Assembly (NCBI RefSeq): GCF_031583145.1
Contig: NZ_CP134050.1
Location: 3,485,501-3,549,500, forward strand
Origin: Brevibacillus brevis
GTDB taxonomy: Bacteria > Bacillota > Bacilli > Brevibacillales > Brevibacillaceae
Reading direction: 5' to 3'
DNA: 64,000 nt
A program made the translations under genes and the position numbers. Below the pieces are notes generated by a model. It searched no databases. It worked only from the letters and a program-made list of their open reading frames with translations, and was not told the origin of the DNA. The stretch's first letter is position 1; every line of letters starts with the position of its first letter. Shown here piece after piece: positions 16,402-25,718 of this stretch.

Positions 16402-18944
16402 TATTGTTTCACTTCCACCATGACAAACGCTTCGACGACGTCTCCGACCTTGAGATCCTGGAAGCGTTCCAGGGTCAAGCCGCACTCATAGCCCGCTGCG
16501 ACTTCCTTCGCATCGTCTTTGAAGCGCTTCAGGGTATCCAGCTTGCCCTCGTAGATCACGATGCCTTCGCGAATCAAGCGTGCGCCTGCATCGCGGCTCA
16601 ATTTGCCTTCGGTTACGTAGCAACCGGCAATGTTGCCCACCTTGGACACTTTGAATACTTCGCGAATCTCGGCTTGGCCGATGATGCTTTCTTTATACAC
16701 AGGATCCAGCATGCCTTTCAGCGCTTGCTCGATCTCTTCGATCACGGTGTAAATGACGCGGTGCAGGCGGATGTCGATCTTCTCCTGTTCCGCCATGCTG
16801 CGCGCGTTTGGCTCAGGACGGACGTTGAAGCCGATAATGATCGCATTGGATGCATTTGCCAGCGTCACATCGGATTCGGTAATCGCACCGACACCGGTGT
16901 GGATGATTTTCACCCGGGTACCGTTGATGTCGATTTTTTCCAACGAACCGCGCAATGCCTCTACGGAGCCTTGTACGTCCGCTTTTACAATCAAGTTCAG
17001 CTCTTTGATGTCGCCTTCCTGAATTTGCTGGAACAGGTCGTCCAGGGAGACACGAGCGCTTTCACGACGTTCGGATTCCCGTTGTTTCGCTGCACGGGCT
17101 TCCCCGATGGCGCGCGCTTTCTTCTCGTCTTCGAAGACGCGGAACTGGTCACCTGCTTGCGGAACGTCGTTCAAACCGGTGATTTCGACCGGAGTGGACG
17201 GCCCCGCCTCTTTCAAACGGCGCCCTTTGTCGTTGACCATCGCACGGACGCGGCCGTACGCGGAGCCCACGACGATTGGATCGCCGATGCGCAGTGTTCC
17301 TTGTTGCACCAAGATAGTAGCGACAGGACCTCGACCTTTGTCGAGCTCTGCTTCCACGACGGTACCGCGAGCGCGTTTGTCCGGATTGGCCTTGAGCTCT
17401 TGCACTTCCGCTACGAGCAGGATGTACTCGAGCAGCTCCTCGATACCGGTGCGCTGTTTGGCGGACAATGGCGAGAAGATCGTATCGCCGCCCCATTCTT
17501 CCGCAACCAGCTCGTATTCGGTCAATTCTTGCTTGATCCGATCGATATTGGCCTCCGGTTTATCCACTTTGTTTACCGCTACGATGATCGGCACGTTCGC
17601 TGCTTTTGCGTGGCTGATCGCTTCAACGGTCTGCGGCATGACGCCGTCGTCGGCTGCGACGACCAGGATGGTGATGTCGGTAATTTGCGCACCGCGCGCA
17701 CGCATGGTGGTGAACGCCGCGTGGCCCGGGGTATCCAGGAAGGTGATTTTCTTTCCTTTGATTTCGACTTGGTACGCACCGATATGCTGGGTGATTCCCC
17801 CTGCTTCGCCTGCTACTACGTTTGTAGAGCGGATCGCGTCCAGCAAGGTGGTCTTTCCGTGGTCGACGTGACCCATGATCGTCACGACTGGCGGACGTTC
17901 TACCAGGCTTTCAGGTGGATCCACTTCTTCGATGGTTTCGAAATTCGTTTCGTCGATGATGATTTTTTCTTCGACTTCGACATTGTACTCCGCGCAGACG
18001 AGCTCGATGGCATCCTTCTCCAGGTATTGGTTGATGGTGGCCATAATCCCCAAGTTAAACAACTTTTTGATGATTTCCGCAGGTTCCTTGCGCAGTTTTA
18101 CCGCCAGCTCGTTCACGGTCAGAGAATCGGTGAACGTAATTTTTGACGGTGGCTCCAGTACAGGGCGCTGCTGCTTCTGTGGTCCGCGATTGTTGTTCCC
18201 GCGGCGATTGTTTTGATTGCGGTTGTTTCCACCGCGGAAAGGCTGGTTTTTCTTATTGTCTTCGAACGTTTTTTGCGTCTGCGGTGCCTTCTTGATCTTC
18301 TCCCGTTTCTCCAGGCCGACGTTCGTAGGGAGTTTTACCTTGTCTTCAAAGTCGTCACCCGTGCGAGTTTCTGTCGTTGTTGCGTTGGCAGCACTCTGCG
18401 GAGGGCGCTGATTTTGTGGTCTCGGTGGTCGTTGCTGTTGGTTTTGCGGCTGTGGCTTGCGGTCAGTCGGTTTTGCGGGTTGACTTCTCATATTGGTTGG
18501 TCTTCTCTCCTGATTCTTCCCCTGATTTTTTCCATGTTGAGGACTATGTTGTTCGGATCTGCTGCCGGTCTGGCTGTTCCCTGCGGCACGGCCAGCGCCC
18601 TGGCTGCTTCCTGCACGATCGCGGTCGGCAGGGCGGTCATTTCTCTGCTGGGCTGCGTTTTGACCTTGCCCTGGCTGCGACTGGGGACGGGATTGTCCTC
18701 TGGAGTCGTTGGGGCGTCGTTGATCTTCCGTCTGCTTCGGTTTCGCATCACTTGGCGTCGTTCGCTGCTCGGGTCTGGAGCCAGAGCGCAATTTTGCCAT
18801 GTGATCCTCGATCTTTTTGATCGTCCCTTCTTCCATGATACTCATATGATTTGCCACTTCTATATTCAATCGCTTTAGCAAATTGAGGATTTCCTTACTG
18901 CTCATGTTGTGTTGTTTGGCATATTCATACACACGTGTCTTCAA
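16401..18944 (-). CDS. infB: Translation initiation factor IF-2
   Basis: 847 residues. GTPase that places initiator tRNA on the ribosome. An N-terminal IF2N helical domain (1-52) is followed by a long Gln/Asn/Arg/Pro-rich linker (~53-265) containing GN/NR-rich repeats, a second IF2N domain (~270-330), then the G domain with GHVDHGKTT (358-366), DTPGH and NKVD, and C-terminal domains. The start is TTG ([11 protein letters not shown]), with AAAGGG upstream. The gap to rplGA is 21 bases. B. subtilis IF-2 is shorter mainly because of its linker. Confidence 0.97.
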   Translation of the reverse strand: MKTRVYEYAKQHNMSSKEILNLLKRLNIEVANHMSIMEEGTIKKIEDHMAKLRSGSRPEQRTTPSDAKPKQTEDQRRPNDSRGQSRPQSQPGQGQNAAQQRNDRPADRDRAGSSQGAGRAAGNSQTGSRSEQHSPQHGKNQGKNQERRPTNMRSQPAKPTDRKPQPQNQQQRPPRPQNQRPPQSAANATTTETRTGDDFEDKVKLPTNVGLEKREKIKKAPQTQKTFEDNKKNQPFRGGNNRNQNNRRGNNNRGPQKQQRPVLEPPSKITFTDSLTVNELAVKLRKEPAEIIKKLFNLGIMATINQYLEKDAIELVCAEYNVEVEEKIIIDETNFETIEEVDPPESLVERPPVVTIMGHVDHGKTTLLDAIRSTNVVAGEAGGITQHIGAYQVEIKGKKITFLDTPGHAAFTTMRARGAQITDITILVVAADDGVMPQTVEAISHAKAANVPIIVAVNKVDKPEANIDRIKQELTEYELVAEEWGGDTIFSPLSAKQRTGIEELLEYILLVAEVQELKANPDKRARGTVVEAELDKGRGPVATILVQQGTLRIGDPIVVGSAYGRVRAMVNDKGRRLKEAGPSTPVEITGLNDVPQAGDQFRVFEDEKKARAIGEARAAKQRESERRESARVSLDDLFQQIQEGDIKELNLIVKADVQGSVEALRGSLEKIDINGTRVKIIHTGVGAITESDVTLANASNAIIIGFNVRPEPNARSMAEQEKIDIRLHRVIYTVIEEIEQALKGMLDPVYKESIIGQAEIREVFKVSKVGNIAGCYVTEGKLSRDAGARLIREGIVIYEGKLDTLKRFKDDAKEVAAGYECGLTLERFQDLKVGDVVEAFVMVEVKQ

Positions 18945-18965
18945 ATGATCTTCACCCTTTCTAAG

Positions 18966-19265
18966 TTAGGTGAGCAGACGCTGAATGCTTTCGGCCAATT
19001 TCCCATCGGTTACCGCCACGGTAACGCGCCCATCTTTTCCGATTGCGTGTCCCAGTTCATGCCGGTCCCCAGTGGTTACACATGAAACACCGTAATAGGA
19101 ACATTTGTCTTTTACTTTTTTGGCAGTATTGTCAGATGCGTCAGCCGCGAGCAATACCAGTCTGGCCTGCCCGTTGCGTACAGCCGCAAGGACCAGCTCC
19201 TCGCCGGTAATTACTTTCCTTGCCCGCATGGCGAGTCCGAGCAATTGCGCAGCTTTCGGGATCAT
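18966..19265 (-). CDS. rplGA: L7Ae-family K-turn-binding protein (YlxQ)
   Basis: 99 residues, an L7Ae/L30e fold: MIPKAAQLLGLAMRARKVITGEE, then the RNA-binding LVLLAADASDNTAKK. Proteins of this family bind kink-turn RNA; YlxQ is an auxiliary ribosomal protein. Start ATG overlaps the ylxR stop (ATGA). The frame is open upstream but only as an out-of-frame reading of ylxR. Confidence 0.93.
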   Translation of the reverse strand: MIPKAAQLLGLAMRARKVITGEELVLAAVRNGQARLVLLAADASDNTAKKVKDKCSYYGVSCVTTGDRHELGHAIGKDGRVTVAVTDGKLAESIQRLLT

Positions 19266-19552
19266 CGTCCCATCATCTCCAGCCATTTTTCGCGGAAGGC
19301 ATCGTACTTCTCTTGGGAAATGGACATGTTCAGCGCACGTTCCAGCACTTTTTTCCATTTTCCCGACGCGAACGCATCCGGCGTAAGACAGCTTTCCTGC
19401 CGACACACATAGGTACCGCGTCCGGCAGCCTTTCCGGTCAGATCGATGACGATCTCCTCTTGAGGCGTCCGTACTACGCGGATCAATTCCTTTTTCGGAA
19501 ACATTCCTTGGCAAACGATGCACTTACGCAAAGGGATTTTTTTTTGCTTCAT
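19262..19552 (-). CDS. rnpM: YlxR / RnpM, DUF448 RNA-binding protein
   Basis: 96 residues. The family signature is complete: RKCIVCQGMFPKKELIRVVR (9-28) and DLTGKAAGRGTYVC (37-50). YlxR has recently been described in B. subtilis as a modulator of RNase P (RnpM). It sits two bases after nusA and overlaps rplGA by four. The ATG follows TAG of nusA, so translation is probably coupled. Confidence 0.93.
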   Translation of the reverse strand: MKQKKIPLRKCIVCQGMFPKKELIRVVRTPQEEIVIDLTGKAAGRGTYVCRQESCLTPDAFASGKWKKVLERALNMSISQEKYDAFREKWLEMMGR

Positions 19553-19554
19553 GA

Positions 19555-20646
19555 CTATTCGATGTCCGCTCCTTCATCGTCCTGGGCTTCCCTTGGATAG
19601 ACGATGCCTTCTTGTTCCGCCTGCGACTCGCTCTTGATGTCAATTTTCCATCCGGTGAGCTTGGCAGCGAGACGAGCGTTTTGACCGCGCTTGCCAATCG
19701 CCAGCGACAATTGGTAGTCCGGCACGATGACACGCGTCACCTTGTCTGCGGCATTCACTTCCACGTGCAGCACCTTTGCCGGGCTGAGAGCATTGGCGAC
19801 GTATTCGGCAGGATCCTCCGACCAGCGGACGATGTCGATTTTCTCGCCTTTCAGCTCGGTGACGATGGTCTGTACACGCATTCCTTTTGGACCGACACAA
19901 GCCCCGACCGGATCGACATCCGGGTTGATCGAATGAACTGCGATTTTCGAACGGTCTCCGGCTTCACGAGCGACGGACTTGATTTCCACCACGCCATCGT
20001 AAATCTCCGGAACTTCTAATTCAAAGAGGCGCTTCAAGAGCCCCGGGTGTGTACGGGATACGACAATTTGCGGACCTTTTGTGGTTTTTTCCACCTTGAT
20101 GATATACGCCTTTACGCGATCCTGTGACTTGAACTCTTCGGAAGGCATTTTCTCCGTAATTGGCATTACCGCTTCCGCTTTGCCCAAGTCAATGTAGTAA
20201 TTGCGCGTGTCCATACGCTGAACGACGCCGGTGACGATGTCGTCCTCGCGCTCGATGAATTCGCTGTAAATCAATCCCCGCTCCGCTTCGCGAATGCGCT
20301 GGGTCACGACTTGTTTTGCCGTTTGAGCAGCGATGCGCCCGAAATCGCGAGGAGTTACCTCGATTTCAACAATGTCCTCGAGACGGAAGTTGGGATCAAT
20401 TTCTTGGGCGGCCTCCAAGGAAATTTCGAGGCGCGGGTCCAGCACTTCCTCTACTACGTTTTTCCGCGCGAACACGCGGACCGTTCCCGAATGACGATTT
20501 ACATCCACCCGTACGTTTTGAGCCGAGTTGAAATTCCGTTTGTATCCAGAGATAAGAGCCGCTTCGATGGCTTCAATCAGTACGTCTTTGGTGATGCCTT
20601 TCTCTTTCTCAATGGCTTCAAGAGCCTCGATAAAATCGCCGTTCAT
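19555..20646 (-). CDS. nusA: Transcription termination/antitermination factor NusA
   Basis: 363 residues, the short Firmicute form without the C-terminal acidic repeats of proteobacteria. Domain order: RNA polymerase-binding N-terminal domain (MNGDFIEALEAIEKEKGI...), S1 (~135-200), KH1 and KH2 (CVGPKGMRVQTIV ~252-264; SLAIGKRGQNARLA ~320-333). ATG start 43 bases after rimP. NusA stimulates pausing and intrinsic termination; a hairpin with a broken U-tract in this operon's own leader (21187-21215) is a plausible target for autoregulation. Confidence 0.97.
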   Translation of the reverse strand: MNGDFIEALEAIEKEKGITKDVLIEAIEAALISGYKRNFNSAQNVRVDVNRHSGTVRVFARKNVVEEVLDPRLEISLEAAQEIDPNFRLEDIVEIEVTPRDFGRIAAQTAKQVVTQRIREAERGLIYSEFIEREDDIVTGVVQRMDTRNYYIDLGKAEAVMPITEKMPSEEFKSQDRVKAYIIKVEKTTKGPQIVVSRTHPGLLKRLFELEVPEIYDGVVEIKSVAREAGDRSKIAVHSINPDVDPVGACVGPKGMRVQTIVTELKGEKIDIVRWSEDPAEYVANALSPAKVLHVEVNAADKVTRVIVPDYQLSLAIGKRGQNARLAAKLTGWKIDIKSESQAEQEGIVYPREAQDDEGADIE

Positions 20647-20689
20647 GACTTTCGTTGCCTCCTCCTTTACTTACCACCGGCCTTACCTG

Positions 20690-21148
20690 TTAAAAGACGA
20701 TAGCCATACGGGCCGTGTCAATTTGTTCCTGTGGGATCACGTACGTTTTCTTTGCTTCTTTCACTGTCAGCTTGCCGTCCTCAAAGGATATCAGTTCGCC
20801 CTCGAACAGGCTGGCTCCTTCTATCGGCTCTTTCGTCGTGATGTGAACGTGCCGTCCGACCGCCTTCTTGAAGTCCTTCTCCTTCTTCAGAGGACGCTCT
20901 GCACCGGGCGAGGACACTTCCAGGAAGTATGCGGTAGGAATCGGATCCACTTCATCCAGCTTTTGACTCAGCTTCTCGCTGACAAGGCCGCAGTCATCGA
21001 TGTCGATGTTGCCAGTTTCATTGTCGATAAAAACGCGCAGAAACCAGTTGCTGCCTTCCTTTTTGTACTCAATGTCAACCAGTTCCAGACCCAGTTCGTC
21101 AACAATGGGCGTGACCAGTTCGGTGACGATGTCCGTTACCTTGCTCAA
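20690..21148 (-). CDS. rimP: Ribosome maturation factor RimP
   Basis: 152 residues from a TTG at 21148 with AAGGAGG 7 bases upstream. The frame remains open to 21307, but the upstream part lacks family similarity and covers the leader and promoter. Conserved features: [21 protein letters not shown] and the [14 protein letters not shown] motif. RimP assists 30S assembly. First gene of the nusA-infB operon. Confidence 0.95.
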   Translation of the reverse strand: MSKVTDIVTELVTPIVDELGLELVDIEYKKEGSNWFLRVFIDNETGNIDIDDCGLVSEKLSQKLDEVDPIPTAYFLEVSSPGAERPLKKEKDFKKAVGRHVHITTKEPIEGASLFEGELISFEDGKLTVKEAKKTYVIPQEQIDTARMAIVF

Positions 21149-21186
21149 GCAAGTACCTCCTTCTCGTTTGAACCCTGAGGTGTAGC

Positions 21187-21215
21187 CAGAAAGAAAGAGT
21201 GGGTTTCCCCACTCT
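21187..21215 (-). terminator. Terminator-like attenuator in the rimP-nusA leader
   Basis: Perfect 8-bp stem AGAGTGGG/CCCACTCT closed by a GAAA tetraloop (21215-21196), followed by TTCTTTCTG rather than a solid U run. It lies about 35 bases downstream of the promoter and 40 upstream of the rimP start codon. A good stem with an interrupted U-tract is the profile of NusA-stimulated terminators, and NusA autoregulation by leader termination has been reported for the B. subtilis operon. Confidence 0.6.
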
Positions 21216-21253
21216 CGATCTGCCATGCGTATAAAACCAGTATTTCCAAAAAA

Positions 21254-21282
21254 ATTATAGCATAAGCGACCTACGCTGACAA
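21254..21282 (-). promoter_or_regulatory. Strong sigma-A promoter of the rimP-nusA-infB operon
   Basis: TTGTCA (21282-21277), 17 bases, TATAAT (21259-21254) with an upstream TG (TGC). Near-consensus in all parts. It lies 32 bases past the polC stop codon. Confidence 0.92.
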
Positions 21283-21313
21283 CCTTTGGATGAGCAGGCA
21301 GGTCCATGCCCTG

Positions 21314-24300
21314 TCAAAACAGGGAAAGCTGGTTGGACTCCGGCAAGCCTTTCAAAGCGCCCTGCTCCTCGAGATACTCCAAGATGGTCTTGGAGATCTT
21401 CGAGCGGGACAGAAGGTCTTCCTTGGACAGGAATTCACCCTGCGCTCTTGCTTCCACAATGCTGAGCGCAGCGTTCGTACCGAGTCCAGGCAGCGCGTTG
21501 AACGGAGCGATTAACGAATCGCCGTCGATCAGGAAGCGAGTCGCATCGGAGGCGTACAAATCGACATTGGCAAAGCGGAAGCCCCTCTCTACCATTTCCA
21601 GAGCCATCTCGAGGACGGTCAGCAACGCCTTTTCTTTTGGCTGCGCCTCATGCCCTTTTCCTTCGATTTCCTCAATTTTTTGCCGGATCGCCGCCGCTCC
21701 TTTTACCATGAGCGGAATATCGAAATCGTCTGCGCGCACGGTGAAGTACGTCGCGTAAAACTCCAGAGGGCGGTGCACCTTGAAGTAGGCGATTCGCACG
21801 GCCATCATGACGTATGCGGTCGCGTGCGCTTTCGGGAACATGTACTTGATCTTCTGGCACGATTCGATGTACCAATCCGGTACGTTGTTCTTGCGCATCT
21901 CTTCCTGATCCTCTTCCGGCACGCCTTTCCCTTTTCGCACCGACTCCATGATCTTGAACGCACGGGAGGGCTCCAGCCCTTTGTAGATCAGGTAGACCAT
22001 GATATCGTCGCGGCAACCGATTACTTCCGGAAGTTTACAAATGCCATTCCGGATCAAATCCTGCGCGTTGTTCAGCCAGACGTCCGTCCCGTGGGAAAGT
22101 CCGGAAATCTGCACGAGCTCGGCAAAGGTGGTCGGCTTCGTATCCTCGAGCATTTGCCGTACGAATTTCGTACCAAACTCAGGGATGCCCAGCGTCCCCA
22201 TGTTGGTGCCGATTTGCTCCGGCGTCACACCCAGGGCCTCTGTCGAGCTGAAGATCGACATCGTCTTTTTGTCGTCCAGGGGAATCGTTTTCGGATCCAT
22301 GCCCGTCAGGTCTTGCAGCATCCGAATGACCGTCGGATCGTCGTGTCCGAGAATGTCGAGCTTCAGCAAGTTGTCGTGAATGGAGTGGAAGTCGAAATGC
22401 GTCGTGCGCCATTCGGATTCGTTGTCGTCCGCCGGGTACTGGATCGGACAAAAATCCTCGATTTCCATGTAGTCCGGAACGACGATAATGCCGCCCGGGT
22501 GCTGTCCGGTCGTCCGCTTCACTCCTGTGCAGCCGTTGACGATACGCGCGATTTCCGCGTTGCGCAGAGTCATCTTGCGCTCATCCGCGTATTTTCGGAC
22601 GTAGCCGTACGCTGTCTTCTCCGCGACGGTACCGATCGTTCCTGCGCGGTACACGTAATCCTCGCCAAACAGCTCCTGGGTGTATTTGTGCGCGCGCGGC
22701 TGGTAGTCTCCGGAGAAGTTCAAGTCGATATCGGGTACCTTATCCCCTTTAAAGCCAAGGAAGGTTTCGAACGGAATGTCTTGGCCGTCTTTGGCATAGC
22801 GGGTGCCGCAGGACGGACAATCCTTGTCCGGCAAGTCGAAGCCGGATGCGATGGAACCGTCGGTGATAAACTCGCTGTGCTTGCAGCTCGGGCAACGATA
22901 GTGCGGCGGCAGCGGATTTACCTCGGTGATCTCCGCCATGGTAGCCACAAAGGAAGAACCAACCGAACCACGGGAGCCGACGAGGTAGCCGTCGGTCAGC
23001 GACTTGGTCACCAACCGCTGGGAAATCAAGTAGATGACGCCGAACCCGTGCTTGATGATACTGTTTAATTCTTTCTCCAACCGGGCCTCGACCAATTCCG
23101 GCAGAGGATCTCCGTAAAGCAGCCTTGCCTTGTCGTAGCACATCTGCCGAAGCTCATCGTCCGCCCCTTCGATCACCGGCGTATAGAGCTTGTCCGGGAT
23201 CGGGCTGACATCCTCGATCATGTCGGCGATGGCATTTGTATTGGTCACCACGATTTCTTTGGCGGTTTCCTCGCCCAGGAAGGAAAACGCCTCGAGCATT
23301 TCGTCCGTCGTGTGGAAATAAAGCGGCGGCTGGTTTCCGGCTGTCGGATCTCCCTTGGACAGCAGGAATACATCCCGAAAAATTTCGTCCTGCGGATTGA
23401 GGAAATGCACATCCCCTGTAGCGACTACCGGCTTTCCAAGCTCCTTGCCCAGCTCCACGATCATCCGATGGTAGCCTTTCATCGTCTCCAGGCTCGGAAT
23501 CTCTTCGTTCCGCAAAAGCGGCGAGTAATGAGCGATGGGCTGCAGTTCCAAATAGTCGTAAAATGCCGCCACTTCTTTTAACTCTTCCCGCGACTTCCCG
23601 CGGAGGATCGACTGCATCAGCTCGCCTTCCTTGCAAGCCGTCCCGATCAACAGTCCGTCCCGGTACTTGGTAATCTGGCTGCGCTGAATGCGCGGCCACC
23701 GATAAAACGTTTCGACATGGGAGCGGCTCACCAGCTTGTACAGATTTTTTAGTCCTTGTTTGTCTTTTACCAGGATCGTGGCATGGAACGGCCGCCCGCT
23801 CTTGTAGTCCGCTTCCGCGTTGCTCCGCTCGTTCAGCTCGGCAAGCGACGTGATCTGCGCTTCCTTGATGTCTTTGAGCATGTGCTGGAAGACATGCGCC
23901 AAAGCCACCGTGTCGTCCAACGCGCGGTGAGCATTGATGAGCTCCACGTTGAATTTTTTGGCGAGACTGCCGAGACGATAGTTGCGCATTCCCTTATACA
24001 TCATGCGGGCAAGGGGCAAGGTGTCCAAAAACGCATTGTTCCACGGCTCCATGCCGATACGTTTGGCGCAGGCGTTGATAAACGCTTTGTCGAATTCCGC
24101 ATTGTGCGCCACCAGAATGGCGTTACCGGTGAACTCCTTGAATTGGCGCAGTACGACATCGAGCGTGTCTTTGCCGCGCAGCATCTCGTTGGTAATCCCT
24201 GTGATTTCCGTCGTTTTTGGGCCGATCTCGAGCTGCGGGTCAATCAGTTCCGTCCATTTGTCGACGATTTCAGAGCCTTTCATCTTCACGGCCGCGATCT

Positions 24301-25618
24301 CGATGATCGTATGTTCTGCCGCGTTCAGACCGGTCGTCTCCGTATCGAACACGACGTATTCGGTATTTTCATCAATCGGGAGGTTGTTGTCCGCCGTCAG
24401 ATTGTAGACGATGTCGATTCCGTCTTCCACCACGTACGCTTCCATTCCCAAAATGCACTTGATGTTGTTCTTCTTCGCGATAGAGTACGCTTCGGGGAAC
24501 GCCTGAACGACCCCGTGGTCTGTAATCGCGATTGCCGGATGTCCCCACTTGGCCGCTGTTGAGACCAGCGATTTGACTGAAGCAACCGCGTCCAGCGCGC
24601 TCATAGGCGTATGGCAATGCAGCTCCACCCGCTTTTCATCGGCGGTATCGCGGCGAACTACTTGCTCGATTTGATTGAGGTCGTTGGCATTCATGACGAG
24701 CTCCCGCATGAACGTATCGTGCTGGACGCTCCCCCTCACCTTGACCCACATGCCGTCCTTGAGAGCTTCCAGCATCTTGACGTCTTCCTTGTCGCGCGAA
24801 AACATTTTGACCGTCAGCGAATCGGTGTAATCAGAGACGTTGAATGTCAGCAGATGACGGCCGCTGCGGAGTTCCTTGACCTCCACGTTGAATACGGTCC
24901 CTTGTATGACCACGCGGCGCTCCTCTTCCTGAATCTCGCAAATGGGAATCGGGGCGTCCTTGATTTCATAGCCCATCATCAAGGTCGTAATCGCTTCGGT
25001 CTTATCGGCAGACTTGTTTTCTTGAGCGGCAGCCGTCATCACTACCTCGACCAGCGCCCGCTCTTCCTCGTTTCGCTGCTCCACAAACGCTTTGTACGCC
25101 TCATCGCTCTCTTCAATGTGAAACGTGAATCGAGGCGAGGTGTCCGTGGTCTTTTGAAAAGCAGCCAGCAGTTCGCTGTCCGCCTTTTTCTTTTTCGCGA
25201 CCTCCACGGTCATATCCGTAGGCAGGTAGATCTTGACTTCCTGCTGCTCCACCTGCTTTTTCGCTGTCCGCATCGTCACCGCAAGCGAATTCAAGGCCGG
25301 CTCGACCTTGGCAAGCACGACGTCCCAGTATTCATTGACGATTGCTTCCAGCGGGGGCTTATGGCCATAGCGAAAGCTGGCATCCACCTTTGCCAAATGA
25401 GAAAACGTCTGCGTCAGCCTTTGCATAAAAGCGCGAAAAACTTCGGCAGGCAGCATGTTGGGCAAAGACAAGCGGAACACCCACTCGCGATTTTGCCTGT
25501 ACAGCTCCAGTTTTTCAATTTGTCCATCCAGAAAAAAACGTTCCACCCACTCTGCCGGAAGCTCCATTTGCTTGACCAGCAAGGAGAAACGCTGTTTTTG
25601 CTCTTGTGTACGGTCCAC
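21314..25618 (-). CDS. polC: DNA polymerase III alpha subunit, PolC type
   Basis: 1434 residues from the GTG at 25618; B. subtilis PolC is almost the same length. Replicative polymerase of low-GC Gram-positives. Domain order: N-terminal region, OB fold, PHP (ELHCHTPMSALDA), the inserted proofreading exonuclease (VVFDTETTGLN), PHP remainder (TGDVHFL), zinc motif CPSC...CPSCG, polymerase catalytic PDIDLNFSGDYQ, then fingers and HhH. A TTG eight codons upstream lies in the U-run of the proS terminator and has no ribosome site, whereas the GTG follows GAGGGGG (spacing 11) and aligns with the B. subtilis start as I remember it. No promoter is obvious between terminator and gene. Confidence 0.97.
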   Translation of the reverse strand: MDRTQEQKQRFSLLVKQMELPAEWVERFFLDGQIEKLELYRQNREWVFRLSLPNMLPAEVFRAFMQRLTQTFSHLAKVDASFRYGHKPPLEAIVNEYWDVVLAKVEPALNSLAVTMRTAKKQVEQQEVKIYLPTDMTVEVAKKKKADSELLAAFQKTTDTSPRFTFHIEESDEAYKAFVEQRNEEERALVEVVMTAAAQENKSADKTEAITTLMMGYEIKDAPIPICEIQEEERRVVIQGTVFNVEVKELRSGRHLLTFNVSDYTDSLTVKMFSRDKEDVKMLEALKDGMWVKVRGSVQHDTFMRELVMNANDLNQIEQVVRRDTADEKRVELHCHTPMSALDAVASVKSLVSTAAKWGHPAIAITDHGVVQAFPEAYSIAKKNNIKCILGMEAYVVEDGIDIVYNLTADNNLPIDENTEYVVFDTETTGLNAAEHTIIEIAAVKMKGSEIVDKWTELIDPQLEIGPKTTEITGITNEMLRGKDTLDVVLRQFKEFTGNAILVAHNAEFDKAFINACAKRIGMEPWNNAFLDTLPLARMMYKGMRNYRLGSLAKKFNVELINAHRALDDTVALAHVFQHMLKDIKEAQITSLAELNERSNAEADYKSGRPFHATILVKDKQGLKNLYKLVSRSHVETFYRWPRIQRSQITKYRDGLLIGTACKEGELMQSILRGKSREELKEVAAFYDYLELQPIAHYSPLLRNEEIPSLETMKGYHRMIVELGKELGKPVVATGDVHFLNPQDEIFRDVFLLSKGDPTAGNQPPLYFHTTDEMLEAFSFLGEETAKEIVVTNTNAIADMIEDVSPIPDKLYTPVIEGADDELRQMCYDKARLLYGDPLPELVEARLEKELNSIIKHGFGVIYLISQRLVTKSLTDGYLVGSRGSVGSSFVATMAEITEVNPLPPHYRCPSCKHSEFITDGSIASGFDLPDKDCPSCGTRYAKDGQDIPFETFLGFKGDKVPDIDLNFSGDYQPRAHKYTQELFGEDYVYRAGTIGTVAEKTAYGYVRKYADERKMTLRNAEIARIVNGCTGVKRTTGQHPGGIIVVPDYMEIEDFCPIQYPADDNESEWRTTHFDFHSIHDNLLKLDILGHDDPTVIRMLQDLTGMDPKTIPLDDKKTMSIFSSTEALGVTPEQIGTNMGTLGIPEFGTKFVRQMLEDTKPTTFAELVQISGLSHGTDVWLNNAQDLIRNGICKLPEVIGCRDDIMVYLIYKGLEPSRAFKIMESVRKGKGVPEEDQEEMRKNNVPDWYIESCQKIKYMFPKAHATAYVMMAVRIAYFKVHRPLEFYATYFTVRADDFDIPLMVKGAAAIRQKIEEIEGKGHEAQPKEKALLTVLEMALEMVERGFRFANVDLYASDATRFLIDGDSLIAPFNALPGLGTNAALSIVEARAQGEFLSKEDLLSRSKISKTILEYLEEQGALKGLPESNQLSLF

Positions 25619-25641
25619 GGATTCCCATACCCCCTCAAACA

Positions 25642-25680
25642 AAGAAAAAGAGGTACTCCCATTTGCTTAGGGGAGTACCC
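25642..25680 (-). terminator. Rho-independent terminator after proS
   Basis: GGTACTCCC / GGGAGTACC, a perfect 9-bp stem with a 10-base loop, followed by TCTTTTTCTTTG. It ends the pyrH-to-proS transcription unit 38 bases past the proS stop, immediately before polC. Confidence 0.9.
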
Positions 25681-25718
25681 CGTATTTTTCGACAAAAACC
25701 TTCACGATTCCTGCATGC

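Noticed and set aside
16404..18146. 580-codon open frame on the plus strand opposite infB
   Set aside because: Complementary-strand reading of infB with Phe/Asp/Arg-biased composition; no start signal or family features.
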